Shown one piece after another: positions 32,536 through 42,115 of a DNA stretch of 64,000 nt (positions are counted from its first letter, which is position 1; each line of letters opens with the position of its first letter). The DNA is from Sphingorhabdus sp. Alg231-15 (lineage in GTDB: Bacteria; Pseudomonadota; Alphaproteobacteria; Sphingomonadales; Sphingomonadaceae), in contig NZ_LT703001.1 of the NCBI RefSeq assembly GCF_900149705.1, positions 1,674,001-1,738,000 of the forward strand, read 5' to 3'. A program made the position numbers and the translations under genes. The notes beneath the pieces were generated by a model, which saw only the letters and a list, made by a program, of their open reading frames with translations, was not told the DNA's origin and searched no databases.

Positions 32536-33738
32536 CTATTTCAACGCCGCACAGGCCCTTTGAATCCGCGTGCACGCTTCCCGCAATATCTCTTCCGATG
32601 TCGCGTAGCTCACCCGGAAAGCAGGAGACAAACCAAAGGCTGCGCCATGGACCGCGGCCACCTTTGCCTCATCGAGAAAATAACCGATCAGGTCCTGATC
32701 ATTCTCTATCGTTGCACCTTTTGGTGTTGTCTTACCTATCAGCTCACTGGCATCAGGATAGACATAAAAAGCACCTTCCGGCGTCGGACAATGCAGACCC
32801 GGCGTATCATTCAGCATCGACACAACCAGATCCCGACGCTTCAGGAAAGCGGCGTTCCGGTCTGCCAGAAAATCCTGCGGACCATTGAGCGCCGCCACTG
32901 TCGCTGCTTGCGAAATAGAGCTGGGGTTGGACGTCGATTGCGACTGCAATTTTCGCATGGCCGCGATCAGCCATTCCGGACCGCCGGAAAAGCCGATCCG
33001 CCAGCCGGTCATTGCGTAAGCCTTGGAACAGCCATTGACCGTCAACGTGCGGTCGTAAAGTTCGGGACAGACCTGCGCGATCGTGGTGAACGGAAAATCG
33101 GCATACCAGATATGTTCATACATATCGTCGGTCATCACCATTACTTGCTGGTGCGGCAACAAGGCTTCGCCCAGCGCCTTCAACTCTTCACCGCTATAGG
33201 CAGCGCCGGTCGGATTGGATGGCGAGTTCAGGATCAGCCATTTGGTTTTAGGCGTAATCGCAGCGCTCAGCTGGTCCGGTGTGATCTTGTAATTCTGATC
33301 CGCACCCGCCTCGATGATTACTGGCTTGCCACCCGCAAAATTCACGATATCGGGATAGCTCACCCAATATGGCGCAGGAATGATAACTTCATCGCCCGCG
33401 TCCAACGTAGCGACCAGCGCATTGAACAAAGTATGCTTGCCGCCATTATTCACCGAAATCTGGGATGGCGTATAGGTTAAATCATTGTCACGCAGGAATT
33501 TGGCGGCCACTGCCTCTTTCACCGCCACTGTTCCATCGACAGTGGTATAGTTGGTGTCCCCATCCCGGATCGCCTTGATCGCGGCTTCCTTGACGAAATC
33601 TGGCGTATCAAAATCCGGCTCACCGGCGGACAGGCCAATAATATCAATGCCCTGTGCCTTGAGTTCGGTAACCCGGCCAGACATGGCCATGGTCGCGGAG
33701 GGTTGAATTCTGCCGAGGGCTTGGGAAAGTTTGGTCAT
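32536..33738 (-). CDS. aspC: Class I aspartate-type aminotransferase
   Basis: PLP enzyme of 400 aa that moves amino groups between aspartate (or an aromatic amino acid) and 2-oxoglutarate. The sequence has NSPSNPTGAAYSGEEL, CSKAYAMTGWRIGF with the Schiff-base Lys239, and FRVSYATSEEILREA near the end. Overall pattern matches the I-gamma aspartate/prephenate aminotransferase group common in alphaproteobacteria; aspC is used by analogy and aspB/patA type is equally possible. Upstream of it lies 290 bp with no gene. Confidence 0.85.
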   Translation of the reverse strand: MTKLSQALGRIQPSATMAMSGRVTELKAQGIDIIGLSAGEPDFDTPDFVKEAAIKAIRDGDTNYTTVDGTVAVKEAVAAKFLRDNDLTYTPSQISVNNGGKHTLFNALVATLDAGDEVIIPAPYWVSYPDIVNFAGGKPVIIEAGADQNYKITPDQLSAAITPKTKWLILNSPSNPTGAAYSGEELKALGEALLPHQQVMVMTDDMYEHIWYADFPFTTIAQVCPELYDRTLTVNGCSKAYAMTGWRIGFSGGPEWLIAAMRKLQSQSTSNPSSISQAATVAALNGPQDFLADRNAAFLKRRDLVVSMLNDTPGLHCPTPEGAFYVYPDASELIGKTTPKGATIENDQDLIGYFLDEAKVAAVHGAAFGLSPAFRVSYATSEEILREACTRIQRACAALK

Positions 33739-34026
33739 GGGGTGGTCCTATCTGGAAGGCTTGCGGGGGATGCCTAATATCAATGAGAGCCTGCTGCAAC
33801 AGAGAGATTGCCCGTTCCATCATTTTAATATGGTTTTAATTCGGCTCCCATCGAGAAATTATACAAATGATACGCATAACGAGGATGAAATTCGGGTAAG
33901 TGGAATGTCTGGAGCGGCAAGTCGCGCCGTCCAAACAGGGAGAGGCAACACCCGAAAAGGCCAGGATCGGTTTCATCACTATCCGAACTTACCAGAGACA
34001 GGCACCTGTAGGAAAGGCTGAACGGA
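33739..34026. other. Gap of 288 bp with no recognisable gene
   Basis: Between the start of the aminotransferase and the end of the PhnA-like gene. GGTAAGT (about 33893) and ACTTACC (about 33988) could pair at a distance; no riboswitch, RNA gene or good short ORF was recognised. It must contain the aminotransferase promoter. Confidence 0.3.
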
Positions 34027-34329
34027 TCAGCTGCGCTTTTTTACAAATTCCGCACGCAGGACGAGCCCCTTAATCCCCTCATGCTTACAATCAATTTCCT
34101 GCGCATCGCCGGTCAAACGAATGGATCTGATCAGCGTACCACGTTTGAGCGTCTGCCCTGCCCCTTTGACCTTCAGGTCCTTGGTTAGCGTTACCGCATC
34201 ACCATCGGCCAGGACATTGCCAACCGCGTCAACAACATCCGGTCCCTCGGCTTTGGCTGCTGCCTCTTCAGGGCTCAGCCACTCGCCGCTTTCTTCGTCA
34301 TAGACATAGTCGCCGTCACCTCCTGCCAT
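34027..34329 (-). CDS. PhnA/YjdM-like protein without the zinc ribbon
   Basis: A 100-aa protein whose C-terminal part, NVLADGDAVTLTKDLKVKGA through GTLIRSIRL and CKHEGIKGLVLRAEFVKK, is the PhnA (YjdM) beta domain. The usual N-terminal zinc ribbon is missing and replaced by a short acidic part (YVYDEESGEWLSPEEAAAKA). Despite the historic phosphonate name, the role is unknown. ATG 34329 overlaps the stop of metY (TGATG), so it is translated with that gene. Confidence 0.8.
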   Translation of the reverse strand: MAGGDGDYVYDEESGEWLSPEEAAAKAEGPDVVDAVGNVLADGDAVTLTKDLKVKGAGQTLKRGTLIRSIRLTGDAQEIDCKHEGIKGLVLRAEFVKKRS

Positions 34330-35603
34330 CACAGGGAATCAAGCGCCTGACTCAAGTCCGCAATGATATCGTCGATATGTTCAATACCAACGGAGACGCG
34401 CACGACATCCGGACCAGCACCAGCGGCAATCAGCTCATCACCCGACAATTGACTATGCGTGGTCGAGGCCGGGTGAATGATGAGCGAACGGGTATCGCCG
34501 ATATTGGCGAGATGGCTGAACATCTTCACCGCAGAAACCAGCTTAGTTCCCGCGTCATATCCGCCTTTCAGACCAAAGGTGAAAACCGCTCCGCCTTTGC
34601 CACCGAGATATTTCTGCGCCAGTGCGTGATACTCACTGTCGGGCAAACCAGCATAGGATACCCAGCTCACCTCGTCACGGCCTTGCAACCATTGCGCCAG
34701 AGCCAGCGCATTGTCGCAGTGCCGCTCCATCCGCAGCGTGAGTGTTTCCATACCGGTCAAGACCTGAAACGCGTTAAACGGCGCCAGGGCCGGCCCGAGA
34801 TCACGCAGGGACAATGCTCGTGCCGCCAAAATGAAAGCAACCGGACCAAAGGCCTCGGTAAACACCTTGCCGTGATAAGACGGATTGGGCTGATTCAGAA
34901 AGGCGAATTTCTCGCTTTTGGTCCAGTCAAACTTACCACTGTCCACGATCAGGCCAGCAATGCTGTTACCATGGCCACCAAGAAATTTCGTGCCGCTTTC
35001 CACAACAATATCTGCGCCATGTTCGATTGGACGGCAAAGCGCTGGCGAGGCCATGGTATTGTCGGCAATGAGAGGGATGCCGGCCGCATGGGCAATATCG
35101 GCAATGCCCGCAATATCCTGCACCACACCACCCGGATTGGCGAGGCTTTCGATAAAGACACAGCGCGTCTCATCGGTAATCGCGCCTTTGACCTCATCCA
35201 ATATGTCGGCATCGACAAAGGTAACATTCCAACCGAATTTCTTGACGCTATGCCCAAGCTGGTTAAGCGAGCCGCCATAGAGCTTTTTCGCTGCGACAAT
35301 ATGTGCGCCAGGGTCCATCAGCACATGGAAAATCAGCAACTGTGCCGCGTGGCCGGACGCCACTGCCAACGCTGCCGCGCCACCCTCCATCGCGGCAATC
35401 TTACCCTCAAGCGCACCATTGGTCGGGTTCATGATGCGTGTGTAAATATTACCCACCGCATCGAGATTGAACAGGTCGGCTGCATGATCGACATCATCGA
35501 AAACATAGGACGCGGTCTGATAAATCGGCGTGATCCGTGCATTGGTGGTGGGGTCCGGTTCGGTTCCGGCGTGCACAGCCATGGTTTCCAGATGATCGGT
35601 CAT
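34329..35603 (-). CDS. metY: O-acetylhomoserine sulfhydrylase
   Basis: PLP enzyme making homocysteine from O-acetylhomoserine and sulfide, in methionine synthesis. The 424-aa chain has YTRIMNPTNGALEGKIAAME, ASGHAAQLL, and SGTKFLGGHGNSIAGLI with the PLP lysine at residue 206; the extended GKFDWTKSEKFAFLNQPNPS stretch and ADNTMASPALCRPIEHGADI distinguish MetY from cystathionine enzymes. GGAG lies before the ATG. It is preceded by fused pabB, 34 bases away, and followed by the coupled PhnA-like gene. Confidence 0.92.
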   Translation of the reverse strand: MTDHLETMAVHAGTEPDPTTNARITPIYQTASYVFDDVDHAADLFNLDAVGNIYTRIMNPTNGALEGKIAAMEGGAAALAVASGHAAQLLIFHVLMDPGAHIVAAKKLYGGSLNQLGHSVKKFGWNVTFVDADILDEVKGAITDETRCVFIESLANPGGVVQDIAGIADIAHAAGIPLIADNTMASPALCRPIEHGADIVVESGTKFLGGHGNSIAGLIVDSGKFDWTKSEKFAFLNQPNPSYHGKVFTEAFGPVAFILAARALSLRDLGPALAPFNAFQVLTGMETLTLRMERHCDNALALAQWLQGRDEVSWVSYAGLPDSEYHALAQKYLGGKGGAVFTFGLKGGYDAGTKLVSAVKMFSHLANIGDTRSLIIHPASTTHSQLSGDELIAAGAGPDVVRVSVGIEHIDDIIADLSQALDSL

Positions 35604-35637
35604 GAGAATCTCCGCAAAAATATTTGATTTGAAGTTT

Positions 35638-37428
35638 TTAAACGAGCTTGGCCTTCACCAGACCTCTTAGGCTATTTCCGACATATAGTCCGCTGTCTAA
35701 ATCTCCAGCCTGCAAATCGGCTTCGATCGCATCGCCGCTGGCCAATAGCTCTGCGCGCAAAATGCCCGGCAGCAATCCCCGTGAAAGCGGCGGTGTCAAC
35801 AGCTTGCCATCGCACTCGACAAACAGATTCCAGATCGCACCTTCGGTCAGATAGCCCTCAACATCATGAAAGATCGGATGGGCTGCACCATCGACACCTG
35901 GCGCTGCGTAGAGACTGCGGTCGCTTGTCTTGTGATGCAGACGATAATCCTGCGGGTCTGCTGTCATCGGCACCAATTGGATCGGTACCGGTTCGCTGAG
36001 CGCTTCCGGCATCGGTTGCAGCTCTATGGCAATGGCCCCGGAACGCGACAGCATCAACCGAACCTTGGCGGGCTTGTCTTGATGAAAGGTGATTGCCTGT
36101 ATCGTGTTGCGCGCTGCATGCCGGTCAAATTCAAATTCCAGTGCAGCAGCACTGGCCTTCATCCGTTCGAGATGCGCCTCAAGCCGGACTATGCCGGATT
36201 CCGGATCGAACGCCATTGTCTCGATCAAATCAACGGGAATGCTATCGCCTGACACCTGTCGCACGCCATCGTCCAAAGCTGCAAATCTCCCTTTGGCAAG
36301 ACATTCTTGCCACTCGTCGCCCCCAACAGAGTCGGCTACTATGCCAGAGCCCAAGCCGATGGAAAGAGTTTCCTGCCCCTCGCCCAGAAAGAAAGTCCGG
36401 ATCGCGACATTAAATGCCGTGTCACCGCTCGCATCAATCCGGCCAATAGAGCCGCAATAGATACCTCTCTGTTCTGATTCCAGCTCGTCAATAATCTCCA
36501 TCGCCCGGATTTTAGGGGCACCGGTAATAGATCCGCACGGATATATCTGGCGCAACAGGTCCACCACGGTGCGCCCCTCAGTCAGCTGCGCGGTCACAGT
36601 CGATGTCATCTGGTGGATTGTCGGATAGCTCTCGATATGAAACAGCTCAGGCACTTGTACGCTTCCCGGCTGTGCAACTCGTGACAGATCATTGCGTAGC
36701 AGATCGACGATCATCAGATTTTCGGCGCGCTGCTTGGGATCACTTTGTAGCACTTCGCGAACAGCGGCATCGGCTTTTTCATCAGTAACCCGGGCGGCTG
36801 TGCCTTTCATCGGCTTGGCGGTAATCCGTCCCTCTTTCATTGCGAAGAACAGTTCGGGGGAAAAGGACAGCATCCAGTTTCGGCCATCAAACACCACGCC
36901 GCCATAACCAGCCTTCGCGCGGTCGCGAATAGCGGCATATAGTGCTAATGGATGTCCGGCATAGGCTGCATAGGACCGGAAGGTTAGATTGGCCTGATAA
37001 ATATCGCCGGCATGAATGTAATCCTGCACTTTGGCGAAGGCCCGATCATAATCTTTTCGCGTCATGCTAGGTTGTATTTTCCCTAACCAAGCGCCTTGGG
37101 GATCGGGCAATTGCTCAAGCACCTGATCCGGTTCGAAAAGACTATAATCCTTGAACAACCCAAACCACGCCAAGGGGCAAGGTCGGTTATCTGGAAGGTG
37201 GCCGACCAGCCGATCCTCCAATGCCATTCCCGCTTCATAAGACATATATCCCGCCGCATGCAGCCCGCGCTCTTGGGCTGTGGCGAGCCTGTCCAACGCC
37301 GGCTCCAAATCATCGCGCGTTCGTGCTGTGATTATCTCGACCGGGTCCTTGTAGAGACGCGCAGGGGCCGCACTGCCGTCCGCACGGGCATCGTCAAGCA
37401 ATATCATGGGGCCACTATCAGCGATCAT
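35638..37428 (-). CDS. pabB: Aminodeoxychorismate synthase I fused to aminodeoxychorismate lyase
   Basis: Makes p-aminobenzoate for folate. The first 390 residues are the chorismate-binding PabB domain: KPMKGTAAR with the active lysine Lys208 of the (P)xKGT motif, QRAENLMIVDLLRNDLSRV, and GSITGAPKIRAMEII. The last 200 residues are a class IV PLP lyase of the PabC type: DLIETMAFDPE, HKTSDRSLY with the PLP lysine, EGAIWNLFVE and LLPGILRAELL. Together they convert chorismate to PABA given ammonia from a PabA subunit, which is not in this window. Start 37428 has a GGAG very close; ATG 37407 is an alternative. Confidence 0.9.
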   Translation of the reverse strand: MIADSGPMILLDDARADGSAAPARLYKDPVEIITARTRDDLEPALDRLATAQERGLHAAGYMSYEAGMALEDRLVGHLPDNRPCPLAWFGLFKDYSLFEPDQVLEQLPDPQGAWLGKIQPSMTRKDYDRAFAKVQDYIHAGDIYQANLTFRSYAAYAGHPLALYAAIRDRAKAGYGGVVFDGRNWMLSFSPELFFAMKEGRITAKPMKGTAARVTDEKADAAVREVLQSDPKQRAENLMIVDLLRNDLSRVAQPGSVQVPELFHIESYPTIHQMTSTVTAQLTEGRTVVDLLRQIYPCGSITGAPKIRAMEIIDELESEQRGIYCGSIGRIDASGDTAFNVAIRTFFLGEGQETLSIGLGSGIVADSVGGDEWQECLAKGRFAALDDGVRQVSGDSIPVDLIETMAFDPESGIVRLEAHLERMKASAAALEFEFDRHAARNTIQAITFHQDKPAKVRLMLSRSGAIAIELQPMPEALSEPVPIQLVPMTADPQDYRLHHKTSDRSLYAAPGVDGAAHPIFHDVEGYLTEGAIWNLFVECDGKLLTPPLSRGLLPGILRAELLASGDAIEADLQAGDLDSGLYVGNSLRGLVKAKLV

Positions 37429-37500
37429 TCCCCTCCCCTAATTGCTTTTCATGCCGTTCGTCCATAAGCATAAACAAAACGAAACAGGGAAAGGCGCCAG

Positions 37501-39453
37501 ATGCGCAATTTATTTTTCGGCGCGTTGGTCGCTGCGTCAATGCAACTCTTCGTTCCGTCCGCTCTCGCCGCCGACAAAACCACTGACGCCATTGCCGCCA
37601 AACCTGCAGCGCTGGTTGCGGACCAGGTCCCGGACATTCCGATGGCGATTGTTGAAAAGACCCGTCCCTATATGGAATTTCGCACCGCCGGCTTTGTCGA
37701 TTGGGACCCCAAAACAAAAGCCATGATCGTGCGCACACGCTTTGCCGATACCAGTCAGCTGCACCGGGTCGCCGAACCACGCCGCGAGCGCGAGCAGCTG
37801 ACCTTTACCGATGAACCTGTCCGCTCCGCCAGCTATGCGCCCGATGGATCTTTTCTGCTGTTTCAAAAAGATACCGGTGGCAATGAAGTGAACCAGATTT
37901 TCAAGCTGGAAGACGGTGTCGCGAAAATGCTGACCGACGGAAAGAGCCGCCACAGTCTTGGCCCATGGTCTAACAAGGGAAATTTGCTAGCCTTTGGATC
38001 GAACAAGCGCACTGGCCTCTATAATGACATTTATCTGATGAATCCGGCCAAACCCGATAGCGCCACGATGCTGGTCGCGTCTACCGGCGGTGGCTGGTTC
38101 CCAATTGATTTTTCCCCAGATGACAAACATCTGCTGGTGTTCAACTATGTCTCGATAACCGACAACCAACTTTATTTGATAGACATTGCCAACGGAACGT
38201 CCCGCAAATTGACCAACAGTAGCGCGCCGGTCGCTTATAACGGTTTGCAATTTGCACCGGACGGACGGCTATGGGCCGCTTCTGATGACGGTAGCGATGT
38301 CCAAAGACTTGGCACGGTCAACATTGAAACGGCCATGTTTGAACCTGTCATCGATGAAAAAATTTGGGATGTATCCGATTTTGACATCAGCAAGGATGGT
38401 CGCTGGATAGCCTATGAAGTCAATCAGGCGGGTCAGTCCATCCTGAAAATCTATGACATGCAATCAGGTGCTGTGCGTACCGTTTCAAGCCTGCCTGCTG
38501 GTGTCATCGGCAGCCTGAAATTCGCGCCTTGGGGGGAATTGGGCTTCACCCTCAATGCCAACCAGACCGGCAGCGACAGCTATAGTATCGACCCTGAAAC
38601 ACTGAAAATCACACGCTGGACCAGGAGCGAAACCGGCGGACTCGATGCAAAGAATAATGTCATGCCAGAGCTTGTCGAAATAACCAGCTTTGATGGCGAA
38701 AAAATGTCCGGTTTCCTTTACCGGCCGGACCCGAAAAAGCATATAGGCAAGCGCCCGCTGATCATCAATATCCACGGCGGGCCAGAGGGTCAGGCGACGC
38801 CCCGTTTTCTGGGCCGCAACAATTATCTGATCAACGAACTCGGCGTTGCCATTTTCTATCCCAATGTCCGCGGTTCCACCGGCTTCGGCAAACGGTTTGT
38901 TGCACTCGACAACGGACCGTTTCGCCGCGAAGACAGCGTGAAAGACATCGGCGCCTTCCTGTCCCATCTGCGCAAGGATAGTCAGATTAACCGGCGGCGC
39001 ATTGCAGTAACCGGCGGCAGCTATGGCGGCTATATGACGTTAGCCTCCATGCTGCGATATGGAAACACGTTAAAAGCAGGTCTTGAAGTTGTCGGCATTT
39101 CCAATTTTGTCACCTTCCTCGAAAATACCCAACCTTATCGCCGCAATTTGCGCCGGGTGGAATATGGTGACGAGCGCATACCGGAATTGCGGGCTAAGCT
39201 AGAAGAAATCAGTCCATTGCGGCGCGCCAATGAGATCAAAATTCCGTTGATGGTCGTCACCGGCGCCAATGATCCGCGCGTTCCCGCCAGCGAAGCGGAT
39301 CAGATTGTAGCAGCGGTGCGGGCCAATGATCGCCCCGCCTGGCATCTGCTTGCGAACAATGAAGGACACGGATTTCGCAAAAAAGCAAATGCGGACTATC
39401 AGTTCTGGGCATCGCTGCTATTCTGGCAGAAATATCTGCTGAACGGAGATTAA
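37501..39453 (+). CDS. S9-family prolyl oligopeptidase, exported
   Basis: A 650-aa secreted serine peptidase: signal MRNLFFGALVAASMQLFVPSA, a beta-propeller region (about 90-400), then the alpha/beta hydrolase catalytic part with Ser507 in GGSYGGYM, Asp591 in GANDPRVP and His623 in NEGHGF. INIHGGPEGQATPRFLGRNN is the oxyanion loop. Family members cut short proline- or dipeptide-containing substrates (dipeptidyl peptidase or acylaminoacyl peptidase). Followed closely (4 bp) by the DUF2339 gene. Confidence 0.92.
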   Translation: MRNLFFGALVAASMQLFVPSALAADKTTDAIAAKPAALVADQVPDIPMAIVEKTRPYMEFRTAGFVDWDPKTKAMIVRTRFADTSQLHRVAEPRREREQLTFTDEPVRSASYAPDGSFLLFQKDTGGNEVNQIFKLEDGVAKMLTDGKSRHSLGPWSNKGNLLAFGSNKRTGLYNDIYLMNPAKPDSATMLVASTGGGWFPIDFSPDDKHLLVFNYVSITDNQLYLIDIANGTSRKLTNSSAPVAYNGLQFAPDGRLWAASDDGSDVQRLGTVNIETAMFEPVIDEKIWDVSDFDISKDGRWIAYEVNQAGQSILKIYDMQSGAVRTVSSLPAGVIGSLKFAPWGELGFTLNANQTGSDSYSIDPETLKITRWTRSETGGLDAKNNVMPELVEITSFDGEKMSGFLYRPDPKKHIGKRPLIINIHGGPEGQATPRFLGRNNYLINELGVAIFYPNVRGSTGFGKRFVALDNGPFRREDSVKDIGAFLSHLRKDSQINRRRIAVTGGSYGGYMTLASMLRYGNTLKAGLEVVGISNFVTFLENTQPYRRNLRRVEYGDERIPELRAKLEEISPLRRANEIKIPLMVVTGANDPRVPASEADQIVAAVRANDRPAWHLLANNEGHGFRKKANADYQFWASLLFWQKYLLNGD

Positions 39454-39457
39454 ATGT

Positions 39458-42115
39458 ATGGAAATACTAGCTATTTCAGGAATTATCCTCCTGCTGGTTC
39501 TGGTATTTGATACACGCAATGTCATCGCTTCGCTGCGCAAACGCATTGAGATCCTCGAGAATCAGGAACGGCAGGTTGCGGTCGCAGACGAACAGACGAA
39601 TGCCGCAGAACCTGCCAATCCGGCTGCACCCGAGCCCGTGCCTGAGGCACCTGTAGCGCGGGCAGCCAAGGCAGCGGAAAAACCTGAAAAAATTGCCACA
39701 CCAGCGCCGAAGCAACCATCTCGACGTGTCTATGCGCCCACTTCACCGCCACCTCCGGCATCTCCGGCCAGCACAGAGCCACCACAACCCCGCCCGAGCG
39801 CCGCGAAGAGATTTGAAGACCTGATTGGTGGCAAGCTGCCAATCTGGATAGGCGGCATCGCTCTCATATTTGCAGGATTTTTCCTTGTTCGCTTTTCGAT
39901 CGAAGCCGGCTTGTTCGGCCCGGCAGCGCGCTGCATCACAGCAGCCCTGTTCGGCCTATTGCTCATCGGTCTGAGCGAATTTGGCTACAAAATTCCGAAA
40001 TTCGGCAAGATATTCACCGATGACGTGCGCATTGGCCACAGTATTGCTGGCGCCGGTATCGCGGTACTCTATGCAACGCTGTACATGGCGAGCGAACTCT
40101 ATGGTCTGCTTGGCCTCTATACCGCGCTTGGCGGTGTCATTGCCGTCACCATATTGGCTTTTGTCCTGTCGCAGCGTCACGGACCACCAACAGCGATCAT
40201 GGGCTTGCTCGGCGGTTTTGCAGCCCCCTATGTCGCGGGATTGGGCCCGGAATCGGTTGCGCCGTTACTCATCTATCTCGGCGTATTTACCGCAGGCTTG
40301 TTTGGCCTGGCGATCCATCGCGGCTGGGCCTGGCTGGCACTGCTCGCCACTGGTGGTAGCGTGATCTGGACGACGGCACTCTTGTTCATGGACCTCAGTG
40401 GCGACGTACCCTTTGTCGGCGCATTTATCGTGTTGTTGGCTATTGGCGGCGTATTGACCCTATCGCGCACTGGCACCAGCTTCGGCATTCCCAAACCGGT
40501 TATGCAGGCTATCCCGCTAGGCGTTGGCCTGTTGCAGCTGGTCACTCTGGCGCCGCTGATAGAATTCTCGCTGATCAGCTGGCTGTTCTTTGCGGTTCTC
40601 GCCATTTTCTCCATCGCTCTCGCATGGCGCGATAAAGGCCTAACGCCCGCCGTTGCCGGTGCGCTTGGCCTATCTCTGGCGATGGTGGCCACCGCCTTCG
40701 CCGATACCGGCGCCGAGCCCTTGCAGCTATACGCAGCTGTCGGTCTGGCTGTTCTTTTCGGTGCTGCCGGACATGTATTTGCTCTGCGTGAAAAGGACGG
40801 CTGGATATGGGCCCTGATCGGCCTCGCTGCTCCGACCGCCATGTTGCTTCTGGTCTATGGTTTGGGTGATCTGGGCTGGAGCCAGAATAGTTGGGCGGCG
40901 GCATGCCTGTTGACCGCCGTCACCACCGGGCTGATGGCTTGGCGGACGCGCACAGATGCAGCCGTTCTGCCGCCACCAATGGCGAGCGGCCTGACCGCAA
41001 TATTGGTTGCCCTTGCTCTTTGGATATGGACACCGCAAAGTCTGGGCGCCCTGGTCGCAATCATGGTGGCTGCGGCGCTGGCCTTCTGGGCACGCTTCAT
41101 TGGCCGCAAGTCGGTCATCGTGCAATCGGCCATCGCGATCGGCATTGGCGGCCTGATCATGCTGGTCGAGGGTTTTGGTTTGATTGAAGCCCTATTCGGA
41201 TCGCTCGTCGGCGAAACCGATCTCTTCAGCTACTTGCCAGAGATCGGCCCTGCGGCCATCGAACTGCTGCTACCTGCCCTGGCCATTGTCGGCATAACCT
41301 ATTTCTTTCGCGATAATTTTGGCAAGATCGTCGCCAAAATCATCGCAGGCATCGGACTGATCGGCACGGGGAGCTTCATCTATTTACTGCTCAAACAGCC
41401 GCTTGCCATCGGTCCAATTCAAGATTTTGTGGCCTATGGTTTTGCCGAGCGGGCCGTCTTCACTCATTTGCTCGCACTTTCCGGATGGCTAATACTCCGA
41501 CAGCAGTGGGGCGAGAAGCTGGCGACACCGATGAAATCCTTGGGCATTGCGTTGGCCGGACTGGCGCTCGCCCGCTTCGTCTATTTCGATATCCTGCTGC
41601 TCAGCCCGACTGCCGTCAAGCAGGCCATGGGTCCCGCACCAATTGCCAATTTGGGAACGCTCCACTTTGCGGCAGCGATGCTATGGCTCTGGCTCTATGC
41701 AAGAATGGAAATAATAGCGACGGCGATGCCGAAGCTGATGCGACCGCTGGAGATTGCCAGCCTCCTTGCTGCTATTGCTGCGGTGATGGTCACTGTGCGT
41801 CAGGCGGTCCATGGCACCGATATCGCCAGCCCGCCGTTCACCTCTACCGAAACCTATCTGTATAGTGCGGGATTACTTGTCCTGGCCATTGCCTGGTTGG
41901 CGCGCGGGATACAGACCACCAATGCGCTGCTACGAATTGCCGGATTGCTGTTGCTGACCCTGGTGACGTTCAAGGTTTTCCTGATCGATGCCGCGCAATT
42001 GGAAGGCGTCTTACGCATCCTGTCATTCCTCGGTTTGGGTATCGCGCTTATCGGGATTGGCTGGATATATGGCAAGGTCATGCGGGCCGGCGAAGACGAA
42101 GAACCGGCGGTTTAG
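39458..42115 (+). CDS. Very large DUF2339 multi-pass membrane protein
   Basis: An 885-aa protein of the DUF2339 family. An N-terminal helix (ISGIILLLVLVFDTR) and coiled-coil region (residues 20-45) are followed by a Pro/Ala-rich stretch to about 120, then more than 20 predicted membrane helices. GGKLPIWIGGIALIFAGFFLVRF starts the domain. Its function is unknown; relatives are found throughout Proteobacteria and Bacteroidetes. It overlaps nothing upstream but its last four bases overlap the end of the convergent LysR gene. Coupling to the peptidase suggests a joint envelope role, not proven. Confidence 0.82.
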   Translation: MEILAISGIILLLVLVFDTRNVIASLRKRIEILENQERQVAVADEQTNAAEPANPAAPEPVPEAPVARAAKAAEKPEKIATPAPKQPSRRVYAPTSPPPPASPASTEPPQPRPSAAKRFEDLIGGKLPIWIGGIALIFAGFFLVRFSIEAGLFGPAARCITAALFGLLLIGLSEFGYKIPKFGKIFTDDVRIGHSIAGAGIAVLYATLYMASELYGLLGLYTALGGVIAVTILAFVLSQRHGPPTAIMGLLGGFAAPYVAGLGPESVAPLLIYLGVFTAGLFGLAIHRGWAWLALLATGGSVIWTTALLFMDLSGDVPFVGAFIVLLAIGGVLTLSRTGTSFGIPKPVMQAIPLGVGLLQLVTLAPLIEFSLISWLFFAVLAIFSIALAWRDKGLTPAVAGALGLSLAMVATAFADTGAEPLQLYAAVGLAVLFGAAGHVFALREKDGWIWALIGLAAPTAMLLLVYGLGDLGWSQNSWAAACLLTAVTTGLMAWRTRTDAAVLPPPMASGLTAILVALALWIWTPQSLGALVAIMVAAALAFWARFIGRKSVIVQSAIAIGIGGLIMLVEGFGLIEALFGSLVGETDLFSYLPEIGPAAIELLLPALAIVGITYFFRDNFGKIVAKIIAGIGLIGTGSFIYLLLKQPLAIGPIQDFVAYGFAERAVFTHLLALSGWLILRQQWGEKLATPMKSLGIALAGLALARFVYFDILLLSPTAVKQAMGPAPIANLGTLHFAAAMLWLWLYARMEIIATAMPKLMRPLEIASLLAAIAAVMVTVRQAVHGTDIASPPFTSTETYLYSAGLLVLAIAWLARGIQTTNALLRIAGLLLLTLVTFKVFLIDAAQLEGVLRILSFLGLGIALIGIGWIYGKVMRAGEDEEPAV

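Noticed and set aside
33739-34026. A riboswitch in the gap before the aminotransferase gene
   Set aside because: I could not fit the conserved parts of TPP, glycine, cobalamin or SAM classes; only a distant seven-base complement is present.
34377-35627. A 416-codon open frame on the + strand opposite metY
   Set aside because: It lies antisense to a well-supported enzyme gene with all its motifs, has no family features, and results from the codon bias of metY.
35604-35637. SAM-II riboswitch before metY
   Set aside because: The leader to the pabB gene is only 34 bases, too short, and no SAM-II pairing is visible.
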